From assembly GCF_000767835.1 (NCBI RefSeq), contig NZ_JPEN01000028.1, positions 18,929 to 51,535 of the forward strand: 32,607 nucleotides of DNA, given 5' to 3'. The position numbers were made by a program, and so were the translations under genes. Source of the stretch: Streptococcus sinensis (GTDB lineage: Bacteria > Bacillota > Bacilli > Lactobacillales > Streptococcaceae). This document shows, piece by piece, positions 7,843 to 16,174 of this stretch (the stretch's first letter is position 1; every line of letters starts with the position of its first letter). Under the pieces are notes generated by a model that made no database searches, was not told where the DNA came from, and saw only the letters and a list, made by a program, of their open reading frames with translations.

Positions 7843-8583
7843 TTAAAGACTTAACTGACTTAGGAAATAAGGCATCTGCTTGCGCCACCAAATCCAATCA
7901 TGGGCCACATCATGCCCCCACTCAGAGAACCAAGCTGGAATATTTTTGTGCTCAAAAGCTTCTTTTAGGGTATAGAAGGATGGCAGGCCATCTTGTTCCC
8001 AATCACCCAGGCCAGTACAAATAATGATATCTGCTTGACGGTAACGGTCGATGAACCAACCGTCGTTTTGGTTCCAGATATAGTCAGCTGGCGAGTTTTG
8101 ATAAATGGCTTCGTCGTTCAAATTGTCACCGACAAAAAAGCGAGCGTCGTAAACTCCGCTAAGGGCAATCACTTTATTGAAAACATCCGGATGCTGGAGG
8201 AAGAAATTAACAGCGTGATAAGCTCCCATAGAACAGCCGGTCGTCATCATCGGGTCAAACCAGCCAGTCTTGTGCTTGATAAATGGAATAGCCTCTTCAA
8301 TGACATAACGCTCATAAGCACGGTGCATCTCAGCACGATCGTGGGGATGCTTCCAGTCCGCCAGCCAGCTTTCGCTATCCACGCTGCTCAAAGTGAAAAA
8401 CTGAACCTTCCCTGTCTCGATGAACCAAGAGCAGGCTTCAATCATGCCAAAATCAGCATATTCATTGTGAGTGCCACCTGACGAAGCAAAGACCACTACT
8501 GGAATACCAGCATGACCATAACGATTGATATACATTTCTCGGCCTAGATTTCCACTCCAATGACTTAAAAATTCTACATGCAT
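7843..8583 (-). CDS. Alpha/beta-hydrolase esterase (putative esterase family)
   Basis: This is a probable serine esterase of the putative-esterase family (D-like/Fes-like). I start it at ATG 8583 (MHVEFLSHWSGNL), which has AAAGGAG before it; the longer frame to 8616 would overlap the previous gene and has no better ribosome site. The product is 246 residues. The nucleophile elbow is GCSMGAYHA (serine near residue 116), and a plausible catalytic histidine lies in EWGHDVAHDW near the C-terminus. No signal peptide or membrane segment is visible, so it should act in the cytoplasm. It is the middle gene of the operon, 26 bases after the first esterase and 27 bases before the ATP-grasp gene. The ester it cleaves is unknown. 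Confidence 0.85.
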   Translation of the reverse strand: MHVEFLSHWSGNLGREMYINRYGHAGIPVVVFASSGGTHNEYADFGMIEACSWFIETGKVQFFTLSSVDSESWLADWKHPHDRAEMHRAYERYVIEEAIPFIKHKTGWFDPMMTTGCSMGAYHAVNFFLQHPDVFNKVIALSGVYDARFFVGDNLNDEAIYQNSPADYIWNQNDGWFIDRYRQADIIICTGLGDWEQDGLPSFYTLKEAFEHKNIPAWFSEWGHDVAHDWIWWRKQMPYFLSQLSL

Positions 8584-8609
8584 TTGTTTTCTCCTTTTAG
8601 CTTCTTTTC

Positions 8610-9434
8610 CTACCACTTTTCACTGATAAAGCGGAAACAGTCGGGTAGATTCTCTGCCCAGTCTACTTCATTGTGAATCGCTCCGGACTGGATTTTGATG
8701 TGCAGATTATCCAGCTCCACACCAGCAGCAATCAGCTGACGATAATAACTGAGCGAAGAATCGATATAGGCTTGTTTGATATTACCTGCCATGAGGGTCT
8801 TGTCCGTATCATCAGCTTCCTCCGTTCCAACATAGATGAAAATCCGCTGGTCAGGTTGTAGCTTCTGACGCTCTATATAACGGTCAAAGGCTTCCTGATG
8901 GAGCCAGTTAGCTGATGAAAAAACACCCAGACAGCCGACTTGGTCTTGATACTCAATGCCTATAAACTGAGTGATATTGCCCCCCAATGAGGAACCAATC
9001 ATAGCTGTATGCTGGCGATCAGCCTTCGTCCGATAGTTTTCGTCAATAAAAGGTTTGACGACATCCATAACGAACTCTGCATACTCTGTTCCCTTGCCGC
9101 CGAACTGAATACCAGGAATATTGGACTCTTGAAACTTCCAGGCTGAGTATTCATTCATTCGTCTCGGACCGTCGTTATCAATGGCTACGACTATCATTTT
9201 TTCAATATCGGGATTGCGCTTGATTGTCGGAATCACTTTCCAAGAATGGCCACTGAAAGACTCCTTGCTATAAAGGACATTTTGGCCATCGTGAAAATAA
9301 ACGACAGGATAGGTCTTTTCAGTATCTTGTTCATAGTTTTTCGGAAGCAGCACTCGCACGCGCCGCTTTTGTTTGGTGTAAGGAACCACCAACTCATGGG
9401 TTTTCATATCAAGGTAGAAATAGGATTTATTCAT
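8610..9434 (-). CDS. Alpha/beta-hydrolase esterase (putative esterase family), first gene of cluster
   Basis: This is a second serine esterase, related in fold to the next gene but clearly divergent. I prefer ATG 9434 (MNKSYFYLDM, 274 residues) because the predicted transcription start near 9463 would leave the other ATG at 9458 only about five bases of leader; neither has a strong ribosome site. Features are VVYFHDGQN near residue 45 (oxyanion region), the nucleophile elbow IGSSLGGN near residue 146, and a possible catalytic histidine in GAIHNEVDW near residue 258. No signal peptide is visible. Acyl-CoA, phenolic, peptide or sugar esters are all possible substrates. The shared operon with a second esterase and an ATP-grasp ligase suggests a common small-molecule pathway. 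Confidence 0.84.
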   Translation of the reverse strand: MNKSYFYLDMKTHELVVPYTKQKRRVRVLLPKNYEQDTEKTYPVVYFHDGQNVLYSKESFSGHSWKVIPTIKRNPDIEKMIVVAIDNDGPRRMNEYSAWKFQESNIPGIQFGGKGTEYAEFVMDVVKPFIDENYRTKADRQHTAMIGSSLGGNITQFIGIEYQDQVGCLGVFSSANWLHQEAFDRYIERQKLQPDQRIFIYVGTEEADDTDKTLMAGNIKQAYIDSSLSYYRQLIAAGVELDNLHIKIQSGAIHNEVDWAENLPDCFRFISEKW

Positions 9435-9469
9435 TTTCAGAAAACTTTCTATTTTCAAAAATTTTATTT

Positions 9470-9478
9470 ATTATATCA
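9470..9478 (-). promoter_or_regulatory. Extended -10 promoter of the esterase/ATP-grasp operon
   Basis: TGATATAAT on the minus strand is a perfect extended -10 (TGn plus TATAAT). No clear -35 is seen, since the trmFO terminator occupies that place. Confidence 0.65.
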
Positions 9479-9488
9479 TAAAATTAGT

Positions 9489-9517
9489 AAAAAAGTTAGG
9501 CGTTTCCTAACTTTTTT
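9489..9517 (-). terminator. Terminator after trmFO (symmetric, could act both ways)
   Basis: A perfect 12-bp inverted repeat (AAAAAAGTTAGG / CCTAACTTTTTT) with a 5-base loop lies 24 bases after the trmFO stop. The stem provides its own T-run on either strand. Confidence 0.88.
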
Positions 9518-9540
9518 GAGATTTTCGGTAAAATTCTGCT

Positions 9541-10875
9541 CTATTTATCTAAATAGGCCTCTAAATCTGCCAATGCCCGCTCAGCAATCTTCTCATAACG
9601 CTCTTTCTTATCACGAATCCGAGGACCATCTAGCTCTTTGATAATGCCAAAATTGACATTCATCGGCTGAAAATGCTTGCTATCAGCATGAGTGATATAA
9701 TGCGGCAAACTACCGATGGCTGTCGTTTCTGGAAAGATAAGCGCTTCTTCTCCCTTGAAGAGTCGAGCCGCATTGATCCCAGCGACCAAACCGGAAGCCG
9801 CAGACTCAACATAGCCTTCAACGCCCGTCATCTGACCAGCAAAGAAAAGATTGGGCTGTTTCTTTAAGCGGAAAGTCTGCTCCAGCAGATTTGGAGAGTC
9901 CATGTAGGAGTTTCGATGCATAACACCGTAGCGAACAAATTCTGCATTCTCAAGACCAGGAATCATCTGAAAGACACGCTTTTGCTCACCCCACTTGAGA
10001 TGAGTTTGGAATCCGACAATGTTGTAAAGACTGCCTGCGGCATTATCCTGACGAAGCTGCACCACAGCGTATGGGGTCTTAAAGTCTCCGTCACGAGGCC
10101 CTTGGTAGTCATCTGGATATTCTAAACCAACCGGCTTCATCGGTCCATAAAGCATGGTTTTAATGCCCCGCTTAGCCATAACTTCAATAGGCATACAGCC
10201 TTCAAAGTATTTTTCTTTTTCAAAGGAATTGAGCGGTGCTTCCTCCGCATTGACCAAAGCATCATGGAAATCCATAAATTCTTGCTTGGTCATGGGCGCG
10301 TTTAGATAGGCTGCTTCCCCCTTGTCATAGCGGGATTTGAGATAGACCTTGGTCATATCAATGGTATTGACATCAATGATTGGTGCTGCCGCATCGTAGA
10401 AATAAAAGCCGTCGCCCCCATTGAGCGCGTGTATTTTTTCTGCTAAAGCATCGCTAGTCAAGGGCCCTGTCGCAATGACTGTGATGGCATCTTCTGGAAT
10501 TTCAGTGATTTCCTCACGAATGACTTCAATCAATGGATGATTGGTCACTTGCTCCGTTACCATCTGAGAAAAACCTTCTCTATCAACCGCTAGAGCACCA
10601 CCTGCTAGCACTCGAGTCGCTTCTGCAGCTCTTAAAATGACCGAGTCCAACCGCCGCATTTCTTCCTTGAGCAGTCCAACTGCATTGGTCAGCGCATCTC
10701 CTCGCAGGGAGTTAGAGCAGACCAGTTCGGCAAAGTCTGCAGTTTTGTGCTGAGGAGTCGACTTGACACCCCGCATTTCATAGAGTTTGACTGGGATTCC
10801 GCGCTTGGCAATCTGGTAAGCTGCTTCACTGCCAGCAAGACCAGCTCCGATAACATTGATATAGGATGATGACAT
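9541..10875 (-). CDS. trmFO: Methylenetetrahydrofolate--tRNA (uracil-5-)-methyltransferase
   Basis: This flavoenzyme (formerly called Gid) makes 5-methyluridine at position 54 of tRNA using methylenetetrahydrofolate and NAD(P)H. The 444-residue product fits the family. The N-terminal FAD motif is [14 protein letters not shown], the [10 protein letters not shown] segment carries the family's functional cysteine (C53), and [14 protein letters not shown] near residue 350 is the C-terminal FAD-binding signature. A good AAGGGAGAG ribosome site precedes the ATG. It has its own extended -10 promoter upstream and a strong terminator downstream, so it is a single-gene unit following topA. Confidence 0.96.
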   Translation of the reverse strand: MSSSYINVIGAGLAGSEAAYQIAKRGIPVKLYEMRGVKSTPQHKTADFAELVCSNSLRGDALTNAVGLLKEEMRRLDSVILRAAEATRVLAGGALAVDREGFSQMVTEQVTNHPLIEVIREEITEIPEDAITVIATGPLTSDALAEKIHALNGGDGFYFYDAAAPIIDVNTIDMTKVYLKSRYDKGEAAYLNAPMTKQEFMDFHDALVNAEEAPLNSFEKEKYFEGCMPIEVMAKRGIKTMLYGPMKPVGLEYPDDYQGPRDGDFKTPYAVVQLRQDNAAGSLYNIVGFQTHLKWGEQKRVFQMIPGLENAEFVRYGVMHRNSYMDSPNLLEQTFRLKKQPNLFFAGQMTGVEGYVESAASGLVAGINAARLFKGEEALIFPETTAIGSLPHYITHADSKHFQPMNVNFGIIKELDGPRIRDKKERYEKIAERALADLEAYLDK

Positions 10876-10915
10876 GATACTCTCCCTTGGATATTTCTAG
10901 ATTTTCACTCTGACC

Positions 10916-10924
10916 ATTATAACA
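10916..10924 (-). promoter_or_regulatory. Extended -10 promoter of trmFO
   Basis: TGTTATAAT on the minus strand fits TGn-TATAAT. The -35 region overlaps the terminator of the gene before and is not recognisable. Confidence 0.6.
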
Positions 10925-10933
10925 AAAAGCTAG

Positions 10934-10966
10934 TAAAAAAGACAGACAGGAGAAGTCCCATCTGTC
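10934..10966 (-). terminator. Terminator after the small nucleotidyltransferase-like gene
   Basis: An 11-bp stem with two G-T wobbles (10956-10966 with 10941-10951), loop of 4, is followed by six T residues on the minus strand. It lies directly after the stop codon at 10969. Confidence 0.8.
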
Positions 10967-10968
10967 CA

Positions 10969-11463
10969 TCATTTTGCCATTTTTTCCAAGTAAGCAATCT
11001 TAGCAAAATCCTTATGATTGTTATTATCATTTCGGTAAGAATCTTGAGAAGAGGCACGGTAGATAGCTAAAAACTGCTCTGCAGTTGGCAGTAGAAACAG
11101 AACACCTTCTACTTCTCTTCTAGTCAGCTCCGCTATTGGCACACCTGAAAATGCCTCCAAGGTTTCCATGACCCCAAATTCAACAGACAAGTCTTCTTTT
11201 TGAAATTCATGCTCATGCAGGTCAACTAAACGATAGCCTAGCCGCTCCATCATGGGCTCAATCCTGTCCATATCGTAAATACGTTCTTCGTCTGGTACTT
11301 CCCAGCCACGCTCATCACCGTGAACGTGAATGTCGATATCACGCGCCTTCCAGTCCTGACCAGAAACCTGCTCCAGTCCCAGAGATCCCATCAGCAATGG
11401 AATAATTCCCATCTTGTTCAGTTGAGACGCGATTTTAAGAAACTCTGCAAATTTATCCATCAT
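10969..11463 (-). CDS. Small nucleotidyltransferase-like protein, function unknown
   Basis: I do not recognise a named gene. The 164-residue soluble protein has MGSLGLEQ near residue 25 followed by ARDIDIHVHGD near residue 40; a GS motif followed by a DxD pair is the minimal mark of the nucleotidyltransferase fold. Later parts include FLLPTAEQFLAIYR and a C-terminal helix DNNNHKDFAKIAYLEKM, similar to the C-terminal helices of small nucleotidyltransferase-like proteins. Two ATGs lie in tandem at 11463 and 11460, with AAGGAA at suitable spacing. It starts 41 bases after topA and ends in a terminator, so it is probably the last gene of the topA transcript. Antitoxin-like or housekeeping roles are both open; no toxin partner is adjacent. 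Confidence 0.7.
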   Translation of the reverse strand: MMDKFAEFLKIASQLNKMGIIPLLMGSLGLEQVSGQDWKARDIDIHVHGDERGWEVPDEERIYDMDRIEPMMERLGYRLVDLHEHEFQKEDLSVEFGVMETLEAFSGVPIAELTRREVEGVLFLLPTAEQFLAIYRASSQDSYRNDNNNHKDFAKIAYLEKMAK

Positions 11464-11504
11464 AGCCTGTTCCTTATTTTTAAAAATAGATTGAACAATA
11501 CAAC

Positions 11505-13598
11505 TTATTTCACTTTTTCTTCTTGATAGTCGCCATTGCTGCAGACCACTTGCTTGCCGCCCCCACGAACTTTTTTTTCAACTAGATAGTGGTCGCATTT
11601 TGGACAGTTGCGCCCAACGGGCTTGTCCCAAGACGTGAAATCACAGTCTGGATAACGATCACAGCCATAGAAAATGCGATTCCGCTTAGTCTTACGCTCA
11701 ATAACTTGACCTTTCTGGCATTGCGGGCAGGTCACGCCGATTTCCTTGACGATAGCCTGAGTGTGACGACAGTCTGGGAAATTGCTGCAGGCATAGAACT
11801 TGCCAAATCTCCCCAACTTGATGACCATCGGACTACCACAGACCTCACAGTCAAAACCAGCTGGTTCATCCTTGATTTGGATTTTCTCCATCTCGGATTC
11901 AGCTTTTGCTACTTCCTTTTCAAAAGGTTTGTAAAACTCATCAATAACCTTTTGCCACTGCTCTTTTCCGACTTCTACATCATCCAGTTTTGCTTCCATT
12001 TTGGCTGTAAATTGCACATTCACGATACCTGGGAAGAATTCAACAATCAGTGAATTGACTATTTCGCCTAATTCCGTTGGCTCAAAGCGCTTGGAAACCA
12101 GCTTAACATAGTAGCGTTTCTGAATGGTCTCAATGGTCGGTGCATAAGTAGACGGCCGACCAACGCCATTTTCTTCCAAGGTCTTGATGAGAGTTGCTTC
12201 TGAATAGCGAGCAGGCGGCTGAGTAAAGTGCTGTTCTGGATTGGTATTGACACGTTTGACTGTGTCCCCCTCTTCCATGTCTGGCAGCATTTTATTTTTG
12301 TCAGAGTCGTTGTAAATAGCCAGATAACCATCAAACTTGACCTGACTGCCATTAGCTGCAAATTGGACACCATTTTGCCCCAGCTTGACATTCATAGTAT
12401 CAAAGACTGCTGCAGTCATTTGGCTGGCAACAAAGCGGTTCCAAATCAGCGTATAGAGCTTAAGCTGATCCTTATCCAGATACTTTGCGATGCTTTCTGG
12501 TGTGTTGAAAACACTGGAAGGACGAATGGCCTCATGGGCATCTTGAGCGCCAGAAGCGTTCTTGGCCTTGCTACCATGTTTGGAATATTTGGCGCCAAAT
12601 TTATCCGTTATAAAGCTTGCTGCTTCATTTTGCGCTACTGGACTAATACGAGTCGAGTCGGTACGCATATACGTAATCAGACCTTGTACGCCAGAACCGA
12701 TATTGATCCCCTTATAGAGCTGCTGGGCCACCATCATGGTCTTACGAGTCCGAAAATTAATCTTATTAGCAGCATCTTGCTGCATGGAGGACGTCGTGTA
12801 AGGCAGGGGAGCATTGCGTCGACGCTCTTTCTTTTCGACACTGTCGACTGTAAAGTCATCACCTTTGAGATGAGATAGGACTTCTTTGACCTCATCGTTA
12901 TTAGTCAGCTTCATCTTTTTACCATTCATACCGTAAAAGCTGGCTTGAAATTGACGAGTTCCTTTCTTGAAGGTTCCGTCAATCGTCCAGTATTCTTCTG
13001 GTTTGAAGGCGTTGATTTCATTTTCCCGGTCGATAATCAGCTTGAGAGCGACAGACTGCACCCGCCCGGCCGACAAGCCTTTTTTGACCTTCTTCCAGAG
13101 AATGGGAGAAATGGAATAACCAACCAAACGGTCCAGAACTTGGCGAGCCTGCTGCGCATCAACCAAATCCATATCAATCTGGCGCGGCTCTTTAAAAGCG
13201 TTCTTGACTGCATCTTTGGTGATTTCATTAAAGACGACGCGGTTTTTCTCTTTCTCATCCAGATTAAGAATGTGAGCCAAATGCCAAGAAATAGCTTCTC
13301 CTTCGCGGTCCGGGTCACTTGCCAGAAAGACTTGCTTAGCTTTCTTTGCTTCTTTTTTTAAGTCATTAATCAAAGGACCTTTGCCACGGATATTGATGTA
13401 TTGCGGCTCATAGTTATTCTCAAAATCAATGGACATAGTAGACTTTTTCAGGTCTCGAATATGTCCCACACTGGCTAGAACCTTATAGTTTCGTCCCAGA
13501 TATTTTTCTATTGTTTTTGCCTTAGCAGGCGACTCTACGATGACAAGATTTTTCTTGGTCGTAGATTTTTTCTTTGTTTTTGTTACCAATTTAGACAC
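11505..13598 (-). CDS. topA: DNA topoisomerase I
   Basis: This type IA topoisomerase relaxes negative supercoils. In the 697-residue frame the Toprim domain begins at [18 protein letters not shown] and has the acidic motif SDPDREGEA near 94-102. The catalytic tyrosine is in [14 protein letters not shown] (Y310). The C-terminus has zinc-ribbon modules starting [13 protein letters not shown] and [10 protein letters not shown], and a third CPKCDHYL module with fewer cysteines. The start is uncertain: the frame has GTG at 13598, but GAAGG lies almost on top of it; TTG at 13589 has that same site at about 8 bases and gives 694 residues. Neither is an ATG. A good promoter lies at 13625-13653. DprA upstream has no clear terminator, so read-through is possible. 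Confidence 0.96.
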   Translation of the reverse strand: MSKLVTKTKKKSTTKKNLVIVESPAKAKTIEKYLGRNYKVLASVGHIRDLKKSTMSIDFENNYEPQYINIRGKGPLINDLKKEAKKAKQVFLASDPDREGEAISWHLAHILNLDEKEKNRVVFNEITKDAVKNAFKEPRQIDMDLVDAQQARQVLDRLVGYSISPILWKKVKKGLSAGRVQSVALKLIIDRENEINAFKPEEYWTIDGTFKKGTRQFQASFYGMNGKKMKLTNNDEVKEVLSHLKGDDFTVDSVEKKERRRNAPLPYTTSSMQQDAANKINFRTRKTMMVAQQLYKGINIGSGVQGLITYMRTDSTRISPVAQNEAASFITDKFGAKYSKHGSKAKNASGAQDAHEAIRPSSVFNTPESIAKYLDKDQLKLYTLIWNRFVASQMTAAVFDTMNVKLGQNGVQFAANGSQVKFDGYLAIYNDSDKNKMLPDMEEGDTVKRVNTNPEQHFTQPPARYSEATLIKTLEENGVGRPSTYAPTIETIQKRYYVKLVSKRFEPTELGEIVNSLIVEFFPGIVNVQFTAKMEAKLDDVEVGKEQWQKVIDEFYKPFEKEVAKAESEMEKIQIKDEPAGFDCEVCGSPMVIKLGRFGKFYACSNFPDCRHTQAIVKEIGVTCPQCQKGQVIERKTKRNRIFYGCDRYPDCDFTSWDKPVGRNCPKCDHYLVEKKVRGGGKQVVCSNGDYQEEKVK

Positions 13599-13624
13599 CT
13601 TCTATCAGAAATAAAATCTCATAG

Positions 13625-13653
13625 AGTGTAAACTATTTTTTGATAGATGTCAA
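13625..13653 (-). promoter_or_regulatory. Sigma-A promoter of topA
   Basis: Minus-strand TTGACA (13648-13653), 17-base spacer, then TACACT (13625-13630), about 30 bases before the start codon. Confidence 0.75.
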
Positions 13654-13683
13654 CTACTAACTTTTCTTATAGGAAAACTTGTT

Positions 13684-14526
13684 TTAAAAATCAAACTCAG
13701 AAAGGACGTCAGAGCCTGATGTGATGCACTTTGCGCCCTCTTGAATCAAATGATGGCAACCGTCAGATTTTCCATCCAAAATTGATCCCGGAATTGCAAA
13801 AACATCCCGCCCTTCTTCCATTGCCCGCTCGCAGGTAATGAGACTGCCCGACCGCATTTTGGCTTCCGCCACAATGACGCCTCGGCAGAGACCGGCTATA
13901 ATGCGATTCCGCTCTGGAAAATGAAATTTTAAAGGCTGTTCACCTGGACCATACTCCGTCAGCAATAGATGATTCTTACCAATATAAGCCTGTAATTTTT
14001 TATTGGCCTTGGGATAAAAAACATCCAAGCCCGTCCCAATAACAGCGATTGTCTGCCCCCCGTTTTGCAGGGCAGCCATGTGAGCTACGGTATCAATCCC
14101 ACGAGCCAGTCCGCTGACGATGACCAGTTCGTTATTAAGCTCTTTGACAATCTTTTGAACCGAAGCATTGCCTTGCTTACTGCTATCTCGGCTGCCAACG
14201 ACTGCAGCCTTAGGCAGCTCTAGCAGGTCTAGATTTCCCTGATAAAAGAGAAGAGTCGGAGCATCATAAATCTCGCATAAATCCCAAGGGTAAACATCGT
14301 CCAAGATAGAAAAGGATGGAAATCGGTCAAACTCTTCCTTCAAAGCTTGCAGATCGAGCCGCTTGTACTTTTCCATAAAGAGAGCAGGATTGCGGCATTC
14401 AGACACGACAGCCTTGTCTCGCAAAGAAAGCTCACTCTCTCTAGTCTCGGCATATCTCAAAACATTTAAGACCTGATGATTGGTCAAACCAGCTTTTTTC
14501 ATTTTATAAATTTCAAAATTATTCAT
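13684..14526 (-). CDS. dprA: DNA-processing protein DprA (competence)
   Basis: DprA binds incoming single-stranded DNA during transformation and loads RecA on it; in pneumococcus it also shuts off competence. The 280-residue length matches streptococcal DprA (about 282). The Rossmann core includes VVGSRDSSKQGN near residue 110, SGLARGIDTVAHMAAL near 139-154, and IGTGLDVFYPKANKKL near 163. The N-terminus is a SAM-like helical region. A cin-box lies immediately upstream, so expression should depend on the competence sigma factor ComX. The start at 14526 has GAGGTGA a few bases before it. Confidence 0.95.
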   Translation of the reverse strand: MNNFEIYKMKKAGLTNHQVLNVLRYAETRESELSLRDKAVVSECRNPALFMEKYKRLDLQALKEEFDRFPSFSILDDVYPWDLCEIYDAPTLLFYQGNLDLLELPKAAVVGSRDSSKQGNASVQKIVKELNNELVIVSGLARGIDTVAHMAALQNGGQTIAVIGTGLDVFYPKANKKLQAYIGKNHLLLTEYGPGEQPLKFHFPERNRIIAGLCRGVIVAEAKMRSGSLITCERAMEEGRDVFAIPGSILDGKSDGCHHLIQEGAKCITSGSDVLSEFDF

Positions 14527-14544
14527 TTTTTCACCTCACTTTAT

Positions 14545-14552
14545 TATTCGTA
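14545..14552 (-). promoter_or_regulatory. Cin-box (ComX/SigX promoter) of dprA
   Basis: TACGAATA on the minus strand is an exact match to the streptococcal combox consensus, preceded by a T-rich stretch and located 18 bases before the dprA ATG. It marks dprA as a late competence gene. Confidence 0.9.
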
Positions 14553-14558
14553 AAAGAA

Positions 14559-14583
14559 ATAAAAAAGAGCTGAAAGACAGCTC
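14559..14583 (-). terminator. Terminator upstream of dprA
   Basis: A 6-bp stem (GAGCTG / CAGCTC, loop 5) is followed by TTTTTTATTTC on the minus strand. It separates dprA from the rbgA-rnhB-antiterminator-acetyltransferase transcript. Confidence 0.8.
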
Positions 14584-14614
14584 AATTTTGAAAATCTTAG
14601 ATTATAGTCTGTGA

Positions 14615-14760
14615 TTACCCAAGCTGATTCAACAATGCCTGATAGATCCCAACTGTCTGGCATAAAGGTCTTGGTGACGGAGTTGATTTCCCTTTTGTTT
14701 GAGTGCAAGACCAACTTGATAAAAATACCACCAAGGTCCGTAGCTAGAAAATCGCTCTTC
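14615..14760 (-). pseudogene. Possible C-terminal gene remnant after the acetyltransferase
   Basis: Directly after the acetyltransferase stop, and in the same frame, 43 codons read as protein-like sequence (EERFSSYGPWWYFYQVGLAL and on to DLYARQLG) before TGA at 14629. After YARQ another frame gives VGIYQALLNQLG and a TAA at 14615, so one indel would restore a longer ending of a helical, TPR-like type. There is no start codon or ribosome site. I read it as the 3' end of a lost gene; the family is not recognised. A chance open frame is possible, but the aromatic-rich segment looks non-random. Confidence 0.4.
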
Positions 14761-15333
14761 TTAGGCCTTTTCTTCCTTATGAATAGGAATTTCCTTAATC
14801 ATCCGTGCTGGGTTGCCACCTAAGACCACATTATCACCAAAAGACTTGGTCACAACAGCTCCTGCTCCGACCACGACATTATCACCCAGCGTCACTCCTG
14901 GCAAGATCGTTACACCGCCGCCCGCCCAGAAGTTGTCACCAATCTTAATGGGCGCTCCGTATTCAACACCTGAATTTCTCTCTACTGGATCGAGCGGATG
15001 CAATGGCGTCAGCAGCTGGCAATTGGGACCCAGCATGGCATTTTTTCCGATGGTAATGGGACAAACATCTAGCATGGTCAGGTTCCAGTTAGAATAAAAA
15101 TTTTCTCCAAGGTGGATGTTAACCCCATAATCACAGACCAAATCAGGCTTCATAGCTAGATTCTCCCCTGTGCTACCAAACCACTCCTTGATGATAGCGC
15201 TGCGTTTCTCACTATCTCGTTCTTGATTAAAGCGATACTGAAAATCTCTCGACCGAGCAGCTAATTCTCTCAATTCAGCATCCTGAGGGCTGTAATACTC
15301 CCCTGCAATCATTTTCTCATATTCACTGCTCAT
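14761..15333 (-). CDS. maa: Sugar O-acetyltransferase (maltose/galactoside acetyltransferase family)
   Basis: This enzyme transfers acetyl from acetyl-CoA to sugars such as maltose, glucose or galactosides. The 190 residues are normal for the family. The N-terminal Mac domain is MSSEYEKMIAGEYYSPQDAE, followed by left-handed beta-helix hexapeptide repeats including IGKNAMLGPN, IGDNFWAGGGVTILPGVTLG and NVVVGAGAVVTK, and the usual LGGNPARMIKEI ending. The active-site histidine is probably in LLTPLHPLDP near residue 112. It starts 2 bases after the antiterminator stop, so the two are surely co-transcribed. Its physiological sugar is not shown here. Confidence 0.92.
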   Translation of the reverse strand: MSSEYEKMIAGEYYSPQDAELRELAARSRDFQYRFNQERDSEKRSAIIKEWFGSTGENLAMKPDLVCDYGVNIHLGENFYSNWNLTMLDVCPITIGKNAMLGPNCQLLTPLHPLDPVERNSGVEYGAPIKIGDNFWAGGGVTILPGVTLGDNVVVGAGAVVTKSFGDNVVLGGNPARMIKEIPIHKEEKA

Positions 15334-15335
15334 GC

Positions 15336-16151
15336 TTATCTCCTTTTCATGCGTGACAGATGGATGGTCAGATAGAGCTGCTCATCATCTGAAGTGTGAT
15401 AATTGCGCGTTCGACGCAGATAATCACTAATCTTTTTGGTTGTTTCAAACGCTAAAGGATACTTGATTTTCAGCATATCAAACATATCATTATCTGGCAA
15501 ATCTCGATGGCCTTCATTGGCCAAAACCCTCTGGCAGAAGAATTTGAGGTGGGTCATGAAGCGTTCGACGTAAATATCATGATCTTCTAAAGAGGTCTCC
15601 AGACTGTATTTGACAATGGTCAGGATTTCCTCCATGAGCTGAGTCAATTCTCTCGCAGCAGCTGTACCAGTCCCTAACTCCGCATTAACAAGGGTCAGGG
15701 CTATAAAAGCCGCCTCATCATCCGGCAGGTCCTTGCTCAGATAATCGCTCAAGAGCCGATTTGCAAACTTTCCGACCTCATATTCTTTTGGAAAGAACCG
15801 CTTGATATCCCAGAGCAGAAAATTTTTCATGTAAAGATCGTCCTGCAGACGCAGGGTAACACCGTAGATATGGTCCGCCACAGCTAAAAAAGCACTGTCC
15901 TTCAGCTTACTCTCCAGATGATTATGGGCAAAAGTGATAATCTGATCGGCCATTTCCATGATTTCAGCTGGCAGATCCATGAGGAGTTCTCTTTCCTGCT
16001 CAGAAGAAACATAGCGTTTTTCGATTAGGTCGGTTGGAATCTCGTCTCCTACCTTGCGACCAAAAGCCAAGCCGCACCCCATTAAAATCACTTCCTGTCC
16101 TTCAGCTTCAGAAAGGACGACATTGTTGTTCAGTATTTTAGTAATAATCAT
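15336..16151 (-). CDS. licT: BglG/LicT-family transcription antiterminator (lone, PRD1 histidine missing)
   Basis: Proteins of this family bind a ribonucleic antiterminator hairpin and keep beta-glucoside or sugar operons on; PTS phosphorylation of histidines in two PRD domains controls them. The 271 residues comprise an RNA-binding domain (MIITKILNNNVVL, MGCGLAFGRKVGD; about 1-55), PRD1 (about 65-165) and PRD2 (about 175-271). PRD1 has H94 in AVADH, but the second expected histidine is T153 in FIALTLVNAE, where the family usually has FIALH. PRD2 keeps H201 (FMTHLKFF) and H264 (TIHLSRM). There is no PTS gene or RAT-terminator nearby: the neighbours are rnhB (23 bases upstream) and maa (2 bases downstream). 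Targets are probably elsewhere in the genome. Confidence 0.9.
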   Translation of the reverse strand: MIITKILNNNVVLSEAEGQEVILMGCGLAFGRKVGDEIPTDLIEKRYVSSEQERELLMDLPAEIMEMADQIITFAHNHLESKLKDSAFLAVADHIYGVTLRLQDDLYMKNFLLWDIKRFFPKEYEVGKFANRLLSDYLSKDLPDDEAAFIALTLVNAELGTGTAAARELTQLMEEILTIVKYSLETSLEDHDIYVERFMTHLKFFCQRVLANEGHRDLPDNDMFDMLKIKYPLAFETTKKISDYLRRTRNYHTSDDEQLYLTIHLSRMKRR

Positions 16152-16174
16152 CTTTTACCTCTCAGGGCTTTTTA

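Noticed and set aside
9495-9511. Insertion-sequence or repeat end suggested by the perfect inverted repeat
   Set aside because: Its position right after the trmFO stop and its T-run make it an ordinary terminator; no transposase or target duplication is present.
12228-12878. Plus-strand open frame (216 codons) opposite topA
   Set aside because: It lies wholly within topA on the other strand, has no promoter or ribosome site, and no recognisable domain.
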